Assembly: GCF_021277265.1 (NCBI RefSeq)
Contig: NZ_JAJSOH010000040.1
Span: 1 to 59,451, forward strand
Direction of reading: 5' to 3'
From: Kineosporia rhizophila
GTDB taxonomy: Bacteria > Actinomycetota > Actinomycetes > Actinomycetales > Kineosporiaceae
Length of the DNA: 59,451 nucleotides
The position numbers and the translations under genes are program-made. The notes beneath the pieces are model-generated. The model saw nothing but the letters and a program-made list of their open reading frames with translations. It did not search any database and was not told the DNA's origin. Shown piece by piece: positions 16,195 through 28,748 of this stretch (within the stretch, counting starts at the first letter, position 1; each line of letters starts with the position of its first letter).

Positions 16195-17000
16195 GACAGC
16201 AGCATCTTCCGGTAGGAGCGCACTGCCAGCGCGTAACCGCCTGTGCACCAGAGCACCAGGTAGGCCAGATGGCCCAGCGAGGCGATCAGCCCGGCCTCCT
16301 GCAGGGCGAGCTCGCGGCACAGCTGCGTGCCGTGCCACAACGGGGTGAGCCAGGCGAGGATCTCGACCCCCTGCGGGAACTGGCTCACCGGGAAGAAGGT
16401 GCCGGCGAAGAGGAACAGCGGCGTCATCACGAAACGCATGAGCACGGAGAAGTCGGAGTCGTTCTCGCGGGTGATCGAGAACGCGATCAGCGGGGCGGCG
16501 TGGGCCAGCCCGGTGAGCACGGCGACCGGGACCGCGAGGATCAACCAGGCCGAGGAGAAGGCCCCGGCCAAGGTGCCGATCACGGCGAACGCGACCGCGC
16601 CGAGGAGCAGCCGGATGGCGACGAAGAGCAGGTGCCCGGTGACGATGTCGGGGATGGTCAGCGGCGATCCGGCCTGGGCGTGGTAGTGCCCGGTCCATTT
16701 CCGGCTGGAGAGGATCGGCCAGGTGCACTCGCCGAAGGCGCTCTGCATCGCGCTCGCGGCCAGGATGCCGGGAGCGACGAAGGCCAGGTACTCCACCTCG
16801 CCGAGCGGGCCGGCCGTGTTGCCGTCGACCAGGCTGCCGAGCCCGAGCCCGAAGGCGCCGAGGAACACCAGCGGCATGACGAACGCGGTGGCGGCGCTGG
16901 CGCGCCAGGTGCGGCGGTAGGCACGCAGCCAGTACTCCAGGGCAGCCAGTGAACGGTGCGGGTCACCCAGTGCGGGGACCCCGAGAGTGGGCGTGGTCAT
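16191..17000 (-). CDS. ABC-2 type transporter permease (first)
   Basis: This 269-aa membrane protein of the ABC-2 family has six predicted helices, with the conserved stretch LFLFAGTFFPVSQFPQG before the last pair. It resembles its neighbour in plan but is divergent in sequence, which suggests a heterodimeric channel. The start is the ATG at 17000, 12 bp after the ATPase gene, and its stop overlaps the next permease start (GTGA). Its central part, TWPILSSRKWTGHYHAQAGS, is the loop expected to contact the ATPase. Confidence 0.88.
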   Translation of the reverse strand: MTTPTLGVPALGDPHRSLAALEYWLRAYRRTWRASAATAFVMPLVFLGAFGLGLGSLVDGNTAGPLGEVEYLAFVAPGILAASAMQSAFGECTWPILSSRKWTGHYHAQAGSPLTIPDIVTGHLLFVAIRLLLGAVAFAVIGTLAGAFSSAWLILAVPVAVLTGLAHAAPLIAFSITRENDSDFSVLMRFVMTPLFLFAGTFFPVSQFPQGVEILAWLTPLWHGTQLCRELALQEAGLIASLGHLAYLVLWCTGGYALAVRSYRKMLLS

Positions 17001-17012
17001 CGCTCTTTCCCC

Positions 17013-18122
17013 TCAGTCGACCAGGGAACGACCGGTGAGGTGCAGGAACACGTCTTCCAGCGAGCTGCGGCGGACCAGCACGGAGAGCGGGCGGTCGGGG
17101 CCGGAGTCGACCCGGCGGGCGGCTGCGTCGCCGTCGTCGGTGTAGATCAGCAGGCGGTCGGGCAGTACCTCCACCCGGGCCGCGAGCGGGCCGAGATCCA
17201 GCCTCTCGCGGTGCGGTTCGAGGTCGAAGTCGCTGAACCGGACCTCCACCACCTCCCGGCTGGAATAGCGTTCGATCAGCTCGCGGGGTGAGCCCTCGGC
17301 GACGATCCGGCCGTGGTCCATCACCACCAGGCGGTCGCACAGCTGCTCCGCCTCGTCCATGTAGTGCGTGGTCAGGACCAGCGTGACGCCCTGCTGCTTG
17401 AGCCGGAAGAGCCGGTCCCACAGCACGTGCCGGGCCTGTGGGTCGAGGCCGGTGGTGGGCTCGTCGAGCAGCAGGATCTCGGGGGCGCTGATCAGTGCCC
17501 GGGCGATGGTCAGACGGCGTTTCATCCCGCCCGAGAGCGGTTCGACCGGGCTGTCGGCGCGATCGCTGAGCTGGGCGAACCGCAGCAGTTCGTCGGCGCG
17601 ACGGGCGATCTCGGAGCGGCGCAGGCCGAAGTAGCGGCCGTAGACCAGGAGGTTCTCGCGGACCGTGAGTTCCTCGTCGAGCAGGTCCTTCTGGGGCACG
17701 ACGCCGAGCCGGGCGCGGATCGCCGGGCCGTCGGCCTGCGGATCCATCCCGAGCATGGTGAGGGTGCCCGCGGTGACCGGGGAGACGCAGCCGATCATGC
17801 GCATGGTGGACGACTTGCCGGCCCCGTTCGGGCCGAGGAAACCGAAGGCCTCGCCCTTACGGACCTCGATGTCGATGCCGTCGACGGCGACGAAGTCGCC
17901 GAAGTGCTTGGTCAGGGCGCGGGCCCTGATCAGGACCTCGGCCGGTTCCCGATCACGGACGTCGGTGGGCACCTGGGCCCCGACGTCCGGTGTGTGGGTG
18001 CCGGCCGGGTCGAACTGCGATGCGGGCCCTGCGTCCTGCCGGATCCCGATCTCTTCCCCCTGCTGCGGTGTAGCCGCTGCACCTTCCGTGGTTGCTGGGC
18101 CCTCCCCTGCCCTTCCCGTCAT
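17013..18122 (-). CDS. ABC exporter ATP-binding protein, DrrA-like
   Basis: This 369-aa ATPase has Walker A GPNGAGKSSTMRMIG, the signature LSGGMKRRLTIARAL, Walker B ILLLDEPTTGLDP and the switch VLTTHYMDEAEQ. It carries the C-terminal extension seen in DrrA/CcmA-type exporters, ending LEDVFLHLTGRSLVD. About 60 residues rich in Gly/Ala/Pro/Gln precede the domain. The frame is open upstream to 18200, but the ATG at 18122 overlaps the stop of the DUF3046 gene by 4 nt (ATGA), so that start is chosen. It drives the two ABC-2 permeases that follow. Confidence 0.9.
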   Translation of the reverse strand: MTGRAGEGPATTEGAAATPQQGEEIGIRQDAGPASQFDPAGTHTPDVGAQVPTDVRDREPAEVLIRARALTKHFGDFVAVDGIDIEVRKGEAFGFLGPNGAGKSSTMRMIGCVSPVTAGTLTMLGMDPQADGPAIRARLGVVPQKDLLDEELTVRENLLVYGRYFGLRRSEIARRADELLRFAQLSDRADSPVEPLSGGMKRRLTIARALISAPEILLLDEPTTGLDPQARHVLWDRLFRLKQQGVTLVLTTHYMDEAEQLCDRLVVMDHGRIVAEGSPRELIERYSSREVVEVRFSDFDLEPHRERLDLGPLAARVEVLPDRLLIYTDDGDAAARRVDSGPDRPLSVLVRRSSLEDVFLHLTGRSLVD

Positions 18123-18346
18123 GCCCGGCGGCGCTCCTTCTCGTCTTTGCCCCACTGCCGTTCGGGGGGCACATCCATCGACCGGCACAGGGCGAACCAC
18201 ACCTCACGCAGTGACTCGCCCGCCTCGATCGCCTGCTCCGCCGTTCGGTTACCCAGTTCCAGCAGCACGAGGTCATGGACCAGCATGCGGCCGTGGGCGC
18301 GCCCGAACTCTTCGTCCACCAGATCCCAGAACTCGCTGCTACGCAC
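18119..18346 (-). CDS. DUF3046 family protein
   Basis: This small 75-aa protein is found only in actinobacteria, commonly close to recA. The sequence shows the family features SEFWDLVDEEFG at the start, the central HDLVLLELGNRTAEQAIEAG and EVWFALCRSMDVPPE. The GTG at 18346 gives the family's normal start. The frame continues upstream without a better initiator, and the ribosome site is poor (GGAAG touching the start). It is translationally coupled to the ABC ATPase gene. Function is unknown. Confidence 0.82.
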   Translation of the reverse strand: MRSSEFWDLVDEEFGRAHGRMLVHDLVLLELGNRTAEQAIEAGESLREVWFALCRSMDVPPERQWGKDEKERRRA

Positions 18347-18460
18347 CTTCCGAGCATGCCACCCGCCCGGCTCGGTGCGCTCGCGGACCAGTGTGGCAGC
18401 TACCTCCGACAGACTCGCCGATCTGCTCCTGACCTGCTCCGACGGCTTCTGGAGCCGAAA

Positions 18461-18483
18461 TTGTCGGTGGTGCGTGTGAGGAT
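18461..18483 (+). promoter_or_regulatory. RecA-NDp-like (PafBC-type) promoter of lhr
   Basis: TTGTCGGTG at 18461-18469, an 8-nt spacer and GAGGAT at 18478-18483 match the RecA-NDp motif except for the first base of the -10 (G instead of T). The -10 ends 7 nt before the lhr GTG at 18491, so the transcript would be leaderless or nearly so. Confidence 0.65.
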
Positions 18484-18490
18484 CTGTGGT

Positions 18491-23800
<5,310 letters not shown>

Positions 23801-23878
23801 ACGGCCAGGATCAGGAGACCGCGGCAACATCTCGGTCGGGTGACCGCGAAACCGGCTGACCTGGCCTTCAGCGGCCGC

Positions 23879-23918
23879 TCCGCAGCCGACCTGGTGATTC
23901 CGCAGCCGACCTGGTGAT
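23879..23918. repeat. 20-bp direct tandem duplication
   Basis: Two identical adjacent copies of TCCGCAGCCGACCTGGTGAT lie 78 bp after the lhr stop. No function is evident. A similar shorter stretch (GGCTGACCTGG) just upstream may be a degenerate third unit. Confidence 0.9.
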
Positions 23919-24009
23919 CAGCGGATGGGCGCCCGGCAGACGGCAGGGAACGCCCAGCCCACCCGGGCGGTCAGAGGCAGCGACGCGCAACGCTCCGCCC
24001 GGCAGCGCC

Positions 24010-24096
24010 GACCCCGACAACGCCGACCCCGACAACGCCCAGCCCGACAACGCCCAGCCCGACAACGCCCAGCCCGACAACGCCGACCCAGCAGCG
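24010..24096. repeat. 15-bp tandem repeat, about 5-6 copies
   Basis: Units of the form CGACAACGCCCAGCC, alternating with a CGACAACGCCGACCC variant, run head to tail. In one frame they would read Asp-Asn-Ala-Gln/Asp-Pro; on the other strand they read Ala-Leu-Ser-Gly-Trp/Ser, which superficially mimics pentapeptide repeats. No frame has a credible start, so it is annotated as a DNA repeat only. Confidence 0.85.
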
Positions 24097-24246
24097 CTGG
24101 CCCTGCAACGCCGACCCTGCAACGTCCAGCCCGGCACTCAGCAGGTAAGCCGTGACAGCCGGAAGCCAAGGGGCAAGGCACCCAGCCTGATGCTGGACGG
24201 CTCATGGTCGGGTGCTTCGGCAGCCCTTGGCCACCGGGCGATGAGA

Positions 24247-24278
24247 TGTACATCGTGTACCAGGTGTACGCAATGTAC
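24247..24278. repeat. Four TGTAC motifs at 9-bp period
   Basis: TGTAC occurs at 24247, 24256, 24265 and 24274, exactly 9 bp apart, each preceded by A or G. As each TGTAC contains the palindrome GTAC, the array could be a set of binding sites. It lies in the decayed region about 60 bp from the HxlR remnant, and may equally be a relic of coding sequence. Confidence 0.6.
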
Positions 24279-24299
24279 GCCTCACCGACTGGGCCTAGC

Positions 24300-24440
24300 C
24301 GTAGCTGGCCGGGGGCAGGAGGCGAGTGATCGTGTGGTCATGAGTCCGGCGCGTTCCGTTGAGCGCAGCGTCTGCGTGAGCATCTTCTGGCTGATCCCGG
24401 CGATTCGGGTTCGCAGCACACGCTGTACCTGCGGGGGCCC
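24300..24440 (-). pseudogene. HxlR-family regulator remnant
   Basis: The minus strand encodes LRTRIAGISQKMLTQTLRST followed by ERAGLM (24416-24339). This is the recognition-helix region of HxlR winged-helix regulators, usually seen as ELRR.IPGIS.RMLTQTLR.LE.DGL. Just upstream, in another frame, GPRRYS (24439-24422) is the residue run that precedes ELR in intact HxlR proteins. Downstream, a third frame gives a stretch resembling the PP..Y wing region, then stops. At least two frameshifts are therefore needed to restore a normal HxlR domain, and the N- and C-terminal parts are not recognisable. This is read from sequence pattern only. Confidence 0.7.
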
Positions 24441-24572
24441 GGGTGGGGGCCAACTGCCGCAGCGAACGCCCCGTTTCGTGTAGGGGGTTCGCGGGAGATC
24501 GGGGGCTCGGCGCCCCTCGGTCGATGGGGCCACAGGCGACAGGGCGCTGCGGGATGGCTGGCACCTGGGCAG

Positions 24573-24992
24573 TCAGGCGTAACGCTCGACGAACCGCCGC
24601 TGCCAGGGTGTTTCGACGGCGTGGGGAGAGTATCCGCGTCGTACGAACGCCACCGCCTCGGTCGGGGGCACGCCGTCGAGCACGGCGAGGCAGGCCAGCG
24701 CGGTGCCCGTGCGGCCTCGGCCACCCGCACAGGCGATCTCGACCCGTTGTTCCTCGGCCCGGGCCAAGGTTTCCTGCAGCACCTTGCGGGCCTGTTCCCG
24801 GTCGGTGGGTAGGCGGAAGTCGGGCCAGCGGATCCAGGCGCTGGCCCAAACGGTCGCTGCCGGTGGCTTTCCGAGCAGATAGACGCCGAACTCAGGGTCG
24901 GGGCCGGGTGGGGTGCCAGAGCGCAGGCCCCGGCCCCGGATACGGCGGCCCGAGGGCAGGTCGAGGACTCCCGGTAGACCTTGGTCCCACAT
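24573..24992 (-). CDS. Protein-tyrosine phosphatase-like protein
   Basis: This 139-aa soluble protein has the cysteine-phosphatase signature C-x5-R-T as CAGGRGRTGTA (Cys at about residue 88) and an upstream WPDFRLP that fits the general-acid WPD loop. The spacing resembles the small dual-specificity/PTP-like proteins common in actinomycetes. The substrate is unknown. The ATG at 24992 lies 24 bp after the stop of the MFS gene, so it may be the third gene of the regulator-MFS transcription unit. The nearby HxlR fragment lies beyond its 3' end. Confidence 0.8.
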   Translation of the reverse strand: MWDQGLPGVLDLPSGRRIRGRGLRSGTPPGPDPEFGVYLLGKPPAATVWASAWIRWPDFRLPTDREQARKVLQETLARAEEQRVEIACAGGRGRTGTALACLAVLDGVPPTEAVAFVRRGYSPHAVETPWQRRFVERYA

Positions 24993-25016
24993 GCTGCCCT
25001 CCTCGGACGCGAACGA

Positions 25017-26303
25017 TCAGGCCAGGCTCTGGGAGGATTCTTTGTCGAGGACCGGCGCCCTGTCCATCTCTCGCCAGGCCCCGCCCCTGAGCGGCTGCAG
25101 GGTGACCAGCACGTAGCAGAGCCCCACGAACAGCAGGGTCCCGGTCAGCCCGACCTGGTCCACAGCGAGGCCGGCGGCCAGGCTGCCGAGCGGCATTCCG
25201 GCCCAGCAGCCCGCATTGACCAGCCCGAACGCCCGGGCCCGCATCTGCGGCGGAATGCGCTCGAGCATCACCGTGCCGAGGATCGGGTTGATGCCGCCGG
25301 CGCAGAAGCCGGCCAGCGCCTTCATCACCAGCAGCACGCCGAAGGGCAGGCCGGCGGCGAACGCCAGGTAGACCGGGCCCCCGGCCAGGGTGAAGGCGAT
25401 GATCAGGGTGGGTCGGCGGGGTAGGCGGTGCCCGACGGCACCGAACAGGAGTGACCCGAGGAAGGCGCCGCCGCCCATCGCCCCGACCAGCAGCCCCAGG
25501 GCGACCGCACCACTCAGCTCGCGGTCGGCGTAGACCGGCACCAGCACGGAACTGCCCGCCGCGTCGAAGAAGTTGGTCACCACGACGAGCAGGACCATGG
25601 CCCGCATCAGCGGGTCCGCGGCGACGAAGCGGAAGCCGGCGCGCAGGTCCTGCCAGTAGCCCGACCCGGCCACCGACTCACCGGCCGTTGCCGGCGTTCC
25701 TGGCTCACCCTCGTCCTCAGTTGTGCTCCTGACCTTGACCAGCCGGGCCACGAGCAGCGCCGAGACGACGAAGCTGGCCGTGTCCACGAACATCGCCTCG
25801 AGACCGCCGAGGGCCACGACCAGGAACCCACCGAGCGGGGCACCGAGCAGACGGGCTCCGCGTTCGGTGGCCTCCATCCAGCCGACGGCGCGCTCGAGCG
25901 GGACGCCGGACTCGGCGGCCACCTCCGGCAGCATCGCCCGTCGCGCGGTCTGGCCGGGAGCGTCGATCAGGTTGCCCGCGAAGATCAGCACGAACACTGC
26001 CCAGAGGGGCAGGCCGGTGGTGACGTGCAGGAGCGGCACGAGCATCACGAAGAAGCCGCCGCAAAGGTCAGCGAGGATGCTGGCGCGCCGGTAGCCGAGC
26101 CGGTCCACCACTGTGCCGCCGAACAGGTCGCCCAGAACGATGGGCAGGGTGGCCACCACCCCGGCGACCCCGGTGGCGGAGGCCGAGCCGGTCTGGTCGA
26201 GCACGTACAACGGCAGGGCCAGCAACGTGATCATGTTGCCGGTCAGGGAGAGCGTGTGCGCCAGGAAGAGGGCGTAGAGCGAACCCCGGCGATGCTGCGA
26301 CAT
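25017..26303 (-). CDS. MFS transporter, drug-efflux type
   Basis: This 428-aa carrier has about 12 membrane segments, beginning YALFLAHTLSLTGNMITLLA. It has the A-like motif GDLFGGTVVDRLGYRRASI between helices 2 and 3, typical of the MFS_3/enterobactin-exporter-like group that includes macrolide and multidrug exporters. A hydrophilic central loop (residues about 190-215) separates the two halves. The ATG at 26303 overlaps the regulator's stop by one base (TGATG), so the two are translationally coupled and the transporter is presumably controlled by that regulator. The substrate is not evident. Confidence 0.88.
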   Translation of the reverse strand: MSQHRRGSLYALFLAHTLSLTGNMITLLALPLYVLDQTGSASATGVAGVVATLPIVLGDLFGGTVVDRLGYRRASILADLCGGFFVMLVPLLHVTTGLPLWAVFVLIFAGNLIDAPGQTARRAMLPEVAAESGVPLERAVGWMEATERGARLLGAPLGGFLVVALGGLEAMFVDTASFVVSALLVARLVKVRSTTEDEGEPGTPATAGESVAGSGYWQDLRAGFRFVAADPLMRAMVLLVVVTNFFDAAGSSVLVPVYADRELSGAVALGLLVGAMGGGAFLGSLLFGAVGHRLPRRPTLIIAFTLAGGPVYLAFAAGLPFGVLLVMKALAGFCAGGINPILGTVMLERIPPQMRARAFGLVNAGCWAGMPLGSLAAGLAVDQVGLTGTLLFVGLCYVLVTLQPLRGGAWREMDRAPVLDKESSQSLA

Positions 26304-26902
26304 CAGGGCCTCCGGTACAGCTGATAGGTGGCGACCACGGTCTCGGTGCCGGGCCGGCTGCCGTGCGAGGCCTTGGCCTCCCAGCGCTCGGCCAGCTCGT
26401 CCAGCTCCCCCTGCAGTTCCTGCATCTGCTCCACAGTCAGGTGCAGGAAGACGTCACCGGTGGTGGACGCCTGCACCCAGTCGGGTTCCAGCGTGGGTTC
26501 GATGTCCAGGTAGGCCTCGTACGTGCTCAGGAGCCGACGGGCGATCAGGCGACGCAGCGCTCCCGAGGCCACGTGGCGTTTTGGGTCTTCCAGGTCGTCG
26601 GACGGTGACCAGGAGGTGCTGGCGTGCGCCGACCGCCACCAGCGCTCGCGGCGGTCGCGGGCCAGCTCCGGCGCCTCCTCGACGAAACCGAACTCCGCCA
26701 GCTTGCCCACGTGGTAGCTGATCGAACCGGGGGCCTCGTCGAGCAGCTCGCAGAGCATCTTGACCGACTGCGGGCCCCGGATCCGCAGCTCCGCCAGCAG
26801 CGAGATGCGCAGCGGGTGGGCCAGCGCCCGCATGGCCTTGGGATCGCTGAGGTTGACCGTGCCCTCGTCGCCGACCCGTCGGCGGTCCTGCGCTTCGTCC
26901 AT
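26303..26902 (-). CDS. ArsR-like winged-helix transcriptional regulator
   Basis: This 199-aa regulator has an N-terminal winged helix of the ArsR/HTH_20 type: DPKAMRALAHPLRISLLAEL, then GPQSVKMLCELLDEAPGSIS (recognition helix) and YHVGKLAEFGFVEE. The C-terminal 110 residues are helical and would form a dimerisation and ligand domain, as in the YjbH-like or 'helix-turn-helix domain-containing' regulators found next to MFS pumps. I start at the ATG at 26902; the frame is open to 26965 but runs through the likely operator. There is no strong ribosome site. It is cotranscribed with the MFS exporter. Confidence 0.85.
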   Translation of the reverse strand: MDEAQDRRRVGDEGTVNLSDPKAMRALAHPLRISLLAELRIRGPQSVKMLCELLDEAPGSISYHVGKLAEFGFVEEAPELARDRRERWWRSAHASTSWSPSDDLEDPKRHVASGALRRLIARRLLSTYEAYLDIEPTLEPDWVQASTTGDVFLHLTVEQMQELQGELDELAERWEAKASHGSRPGTETVVATYQLYRRP

Positions 26903-26918
26903 GAGGCACGAGAGTAGA

Positions 26919-26954
26919 TGCACAAGAACTCTTGCGCAATGAACGTTGTGCAAC
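26919..26954 (-). promoter_or_regulatory. Candidate operator of the regulator-MFS operon
   Basis: The inverted repeat TGCACAAG-N4-CTTGCGCA (one mismatch, 26919-26938) overlaps TTGCGCAA (26932-26939), and TTGTGCAAC follows 14 bp further on (26946-26954). Three related half-sites just upstream of a winged-helix regulator are what an autoregulated operator would look like. Confidence 0.55.
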
Positions 26955-27044
26955 TCGTAGCCCAACTAGGCAGTACGGCAGACCGGTCGAACGCACTGCC
27001 CCTTCGAGGCGGCGCCCCGCCCCACCTGCAGGCATGCTGGTCGG

Positions 27045-27944
27045 GTGCCCGAAGGTGACGTCGTACTGAGAACCGCGCGGCGGCTCGACGCCGCGCTCGC
27101 CGGGCGTCGCCTGGTCAAGGCCGACCTGCGCTGGCCCTCACTGGCCGGCGAGAACCTGGTCGGTCTGGAGGTGCTTGAGGTGGTCGCCGTGGGCAAGCAC
27201 CTGCTGATCCGCCTGGAACAGAACGCGACGCTGCACAGCCATCTGCGGATGGAGGGCTCCTGGCACGTGCACCGCACCGGGGAGCCGTGGCGCCGGCCGC
27301 GGGCCGAGCACGAGATCCGGGCGGTGCTGGTCAACCAGGAATGGACGGCGATCGGTCACCACCTCGGGATGATGGACCTGATCGCCACCGACCGGGAGAG
27401 CACCCTGGTTGGTCATCTGGGGCCGGACATCCTCTCCCCCACCTGGGACCTGGCCGTGGCCACCCAGCGGGTGCGCGACCAGGGCGAGCGGGAGATCGGG
27501 CTGGTCCTGCTGGACCAGCGGGTGATCGCCGGGATCGGCACGTTCTTCATGAGCGAGGCGGCGTTCCTGCGCGGGGTGAACCCGTGGCAGCCGACCAGCG
27601 AGGTGGCCAAGCTCGAGGAGCTGGTGCGGCTGGCCCACCGGCTGATGGTGGTGAACGTGGACCGCGCCACGCAGGTCACCACCGGCAACGCCCGTAAGGG
27701 GCAGGAGGCGTACGTACACGCGCGATCGGGCCGGCCGTGCCGTCGCTGCGGCACGACGATCCGGGTGGCGACCCTGGGAGAACCCCCGAACGATCGGGCG
27801 GTGTTCTGGTGCCCGCACTGCCAGCCGGGCGTGGTGCCGACCGATGATGGACGTCCGCGGCGCCCGTTGGGTGCCGAACGCGGCCCGGTGGGTGCCGAGC
27901 GGCGGATCCGGCCACCTCGGCCTCGTTCGCCCTACCGACGCTGA
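27045..27944 (+). CDS. nei: Endonuclease VIII-type DNA glycosylase (Nei/Fpg family)
   Basis: This is a base-excision repair glycosylase/AP lyase for oxidised pyrimidines. The GTG start leaves, after Met removal, the catalytic N-terminal Pro-Glu (PEGDVVLRTARRL). The H2TH region reads IAGIGTFFMSEAAFLRGVNP, and the C-terminal zinc finger has four Cys (CRRCGTTIRVATLG, then CPHC). The length is 299 aa, with a basic Arg/Pro-rich tail after the zinc finger. It resembles the actinobacterial Nei2 group (Rv3297-like), which in mycobacteria sits next to lhr. Here the two are separated by the decayed region and the efflux operon. Confidence 0.92.
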   Translation: MPEGDVVLRTARRLDAALAGRRLVKADLRWPSLAGENLVGLEVLEVVAVGKHLLIRLEQNATLHSHLRMEGSWHVHRTGEPWRRPRAEHEIRAVLVNQEWTAIGHHLGMMDLIATDRESTLVGHLGPDILSPTWDLAVATQRVRDQGEREIGLVLLDQRVIAGIGTFFMSEAAFLRGVNPWQPTSEVAKLEELVRLAHRLMVVNVDRATQVTTGNARKGQEAYVHARSGRPCRRCGTTIRVATLGEPPNDRAVFWCPHCQPGVVPTDDGRPRRPLGAERGPVGAERRIRPPRPRSPYRR

Positions 27945-27964
27945 GCACTCCTGGGCGAAACGGC

Positions 27965-28011
27965 AAAACCCGAGTGCCTCCGGGACGAGAAGTCCGGAGG
28001 CACTCGGGTTC
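27965..28011 (-). terminator. Strong terminator between nei and clgR
   Basis: A 17-bp perfect stem (27967-27983 with 27994-28010) plus a G-U pair is followed on the minus strand by TTTTGCCG. It is a textbook terminator for clgR and may also stop nei transcription, although the T-run on that side is only two bases. Confidence 0.92.
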
Positions 28012-28028
28012 AGCGCAGAGCTGTGGGG

Positions 28029-28340
28029 TTATGCGGCTCCGGCGAGCTCGTCGGCCAGCCCCTCCGGAACAGTGTCAGGCACCCGGACCGCAGCGGGCAC
28101 GAGGTTCTCCGCCGCCGCCACCCGCTCGCTGACCTCGTGCAGCACCGAGGACAGCGGGACGTCGAGCGCCCCGCAGATCGATGCCAGCAGCTCGGACGAC
28201 GCCTCCTTCTGACCGCGCTCGACCTCGCTCAGGTAACCGAGGGAGACACGGGCCACCGAGGACACCTCTCGCAGGGTGCGGCCCTGCTGGCGCCTGGCAT
28301 CGCGGAGCACGTCGCCGATCTCCTGCCGTAGAAGCACCAT
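28029..28340 (-). CDS. clgR: ClgR-like transcriptional regulator of protease genes
   Basis: This 103-aa DNA-binding protein has a Cro/C1 helix-turn-helix: LRQEIGDVLRDARRQQGRTL, then REVSSVARVSLGYLSEVERG, which is almost the family consensus. ClgR activates clp protease and repair genes in Corynebacterium, Streptomyces and Mycobacterium. The C-terminal Ala-rich end (ADELAGAA) resembles the degradation tail of ClgR, which is itself a ClpP substrate. The start is the ATG at 28340 after GAAAGGAGGG; the frame is open upstream to 28637 but is not coding-like. It follows the rimO-pgsA-cinA cluster, as Rv2745c follows pgsA3 in M. tuberculosis. Confidence 0.9.
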   Translation of the reverse strand: MVLLRQEIGDVLRDARRQQGRTLREVSSVARVSLGYLSEVERGQKEASSELLASICGALDVPLSSVLHEVSERVAAAENLVPAAVRVPDTVPEGLADELAGAA

Positions 28341-28748
28341 GGCGCGCCCTCCTTTCTGTGGTCCTACCCTCGGTGCCCCGCCCGGAAGGCGGGACTCGAC
28401 GGTGTTGGCACCATCTTGCCCCCGAACCGTTACGACCGCGTGGCCGACAGTCCGGCGTCCGTTCGACTTGACGGACTGTTGTTTACCCGGTTCGTACTCC
28501 GGGCGCGATCCGTACGGACCGGCCGATGTGCGTCGTGGTGGATTCACCGTACCCCGCGGCACCGACAACGGTCGCGCAGGAGTCCGAACGGGGGTGGCCG
28601 GAACGGCACTTTCGGACCGGTTGGCAGCTGACGACATGTGAGACCTAACGGCGCCGGGGGTGCCCCTGTTCCGGGGTTGAGGCAGGAGGACTCAGGTTCG
28701 GCCACCCCTTGACGAACCCGGCTCGGTGACCTGTCGGCACCCTGTGAA
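28341..28748. other. clgR leader and promoter region
   Basis: These 408 bp between cinA and clgR hold no convincing gene. They contain the PafBC-type promoter at 28546-28568, an inverted repeat ACAGTCCG-N17-CGGACTGT (28447-28479) inside the presumed leader, and the clgR ribosome site. If the promoter is used, clgR has a leader of about 200 nt. The short run CCCC-TGTTCC-GGGG near 28664 could end the cinA transcript. Confidence 0.5.
28546..28568 (-). promoter_or_regulatory. RecA-NDp (PafBC-type) promoter motif upstream of clgR
   Basis: On the minus strand TTGTCGGTG (28568-28560), an 8-nt spacer and TACGGT (28551-28546) match TTGTCRGTG-N8-TANNNT exactly. Transcription would start near 28539 and run into clgR. 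The 9-mer alone also occurs by chance inside coding sequence in this window, so the complete match and its location are what give it weight. Confidence 0.72.

Larger units (their letters stand above)
23801..24572. other. 772-bp non-coding, decayed region
   Basis: No intact gene is seen between lhr and the phosphatase gene. The region holds two short tandem repeats, a run of four TGTAC motifs spaced 9 bp apart and a frameshifted HxlR regulator fragment, each listed separately. Open frames in both directions across the repeats (for example 23868-24137 minus) are products of the repeat and have no start signals. The content suggests a former gene insertion, now decaying, that separates lhr from nei. 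Confidence 0.6.

Noticed and set aside
18119..18346. Upstream extension of the DUF3046 gene into a 658-codon frame
   Set aside because: The extension is antisense to lhr and the family start is at the GTG at 18346.
23868..24137. Minus-strand frame resembling pentapeptide repeats (Ala-Leu-Ser-Gly-Trp)
   Set aside because: The pattern comes directly from a 15-bp DNA repeat, every frame across it is open, and there is no ribosome site or neighbour support.
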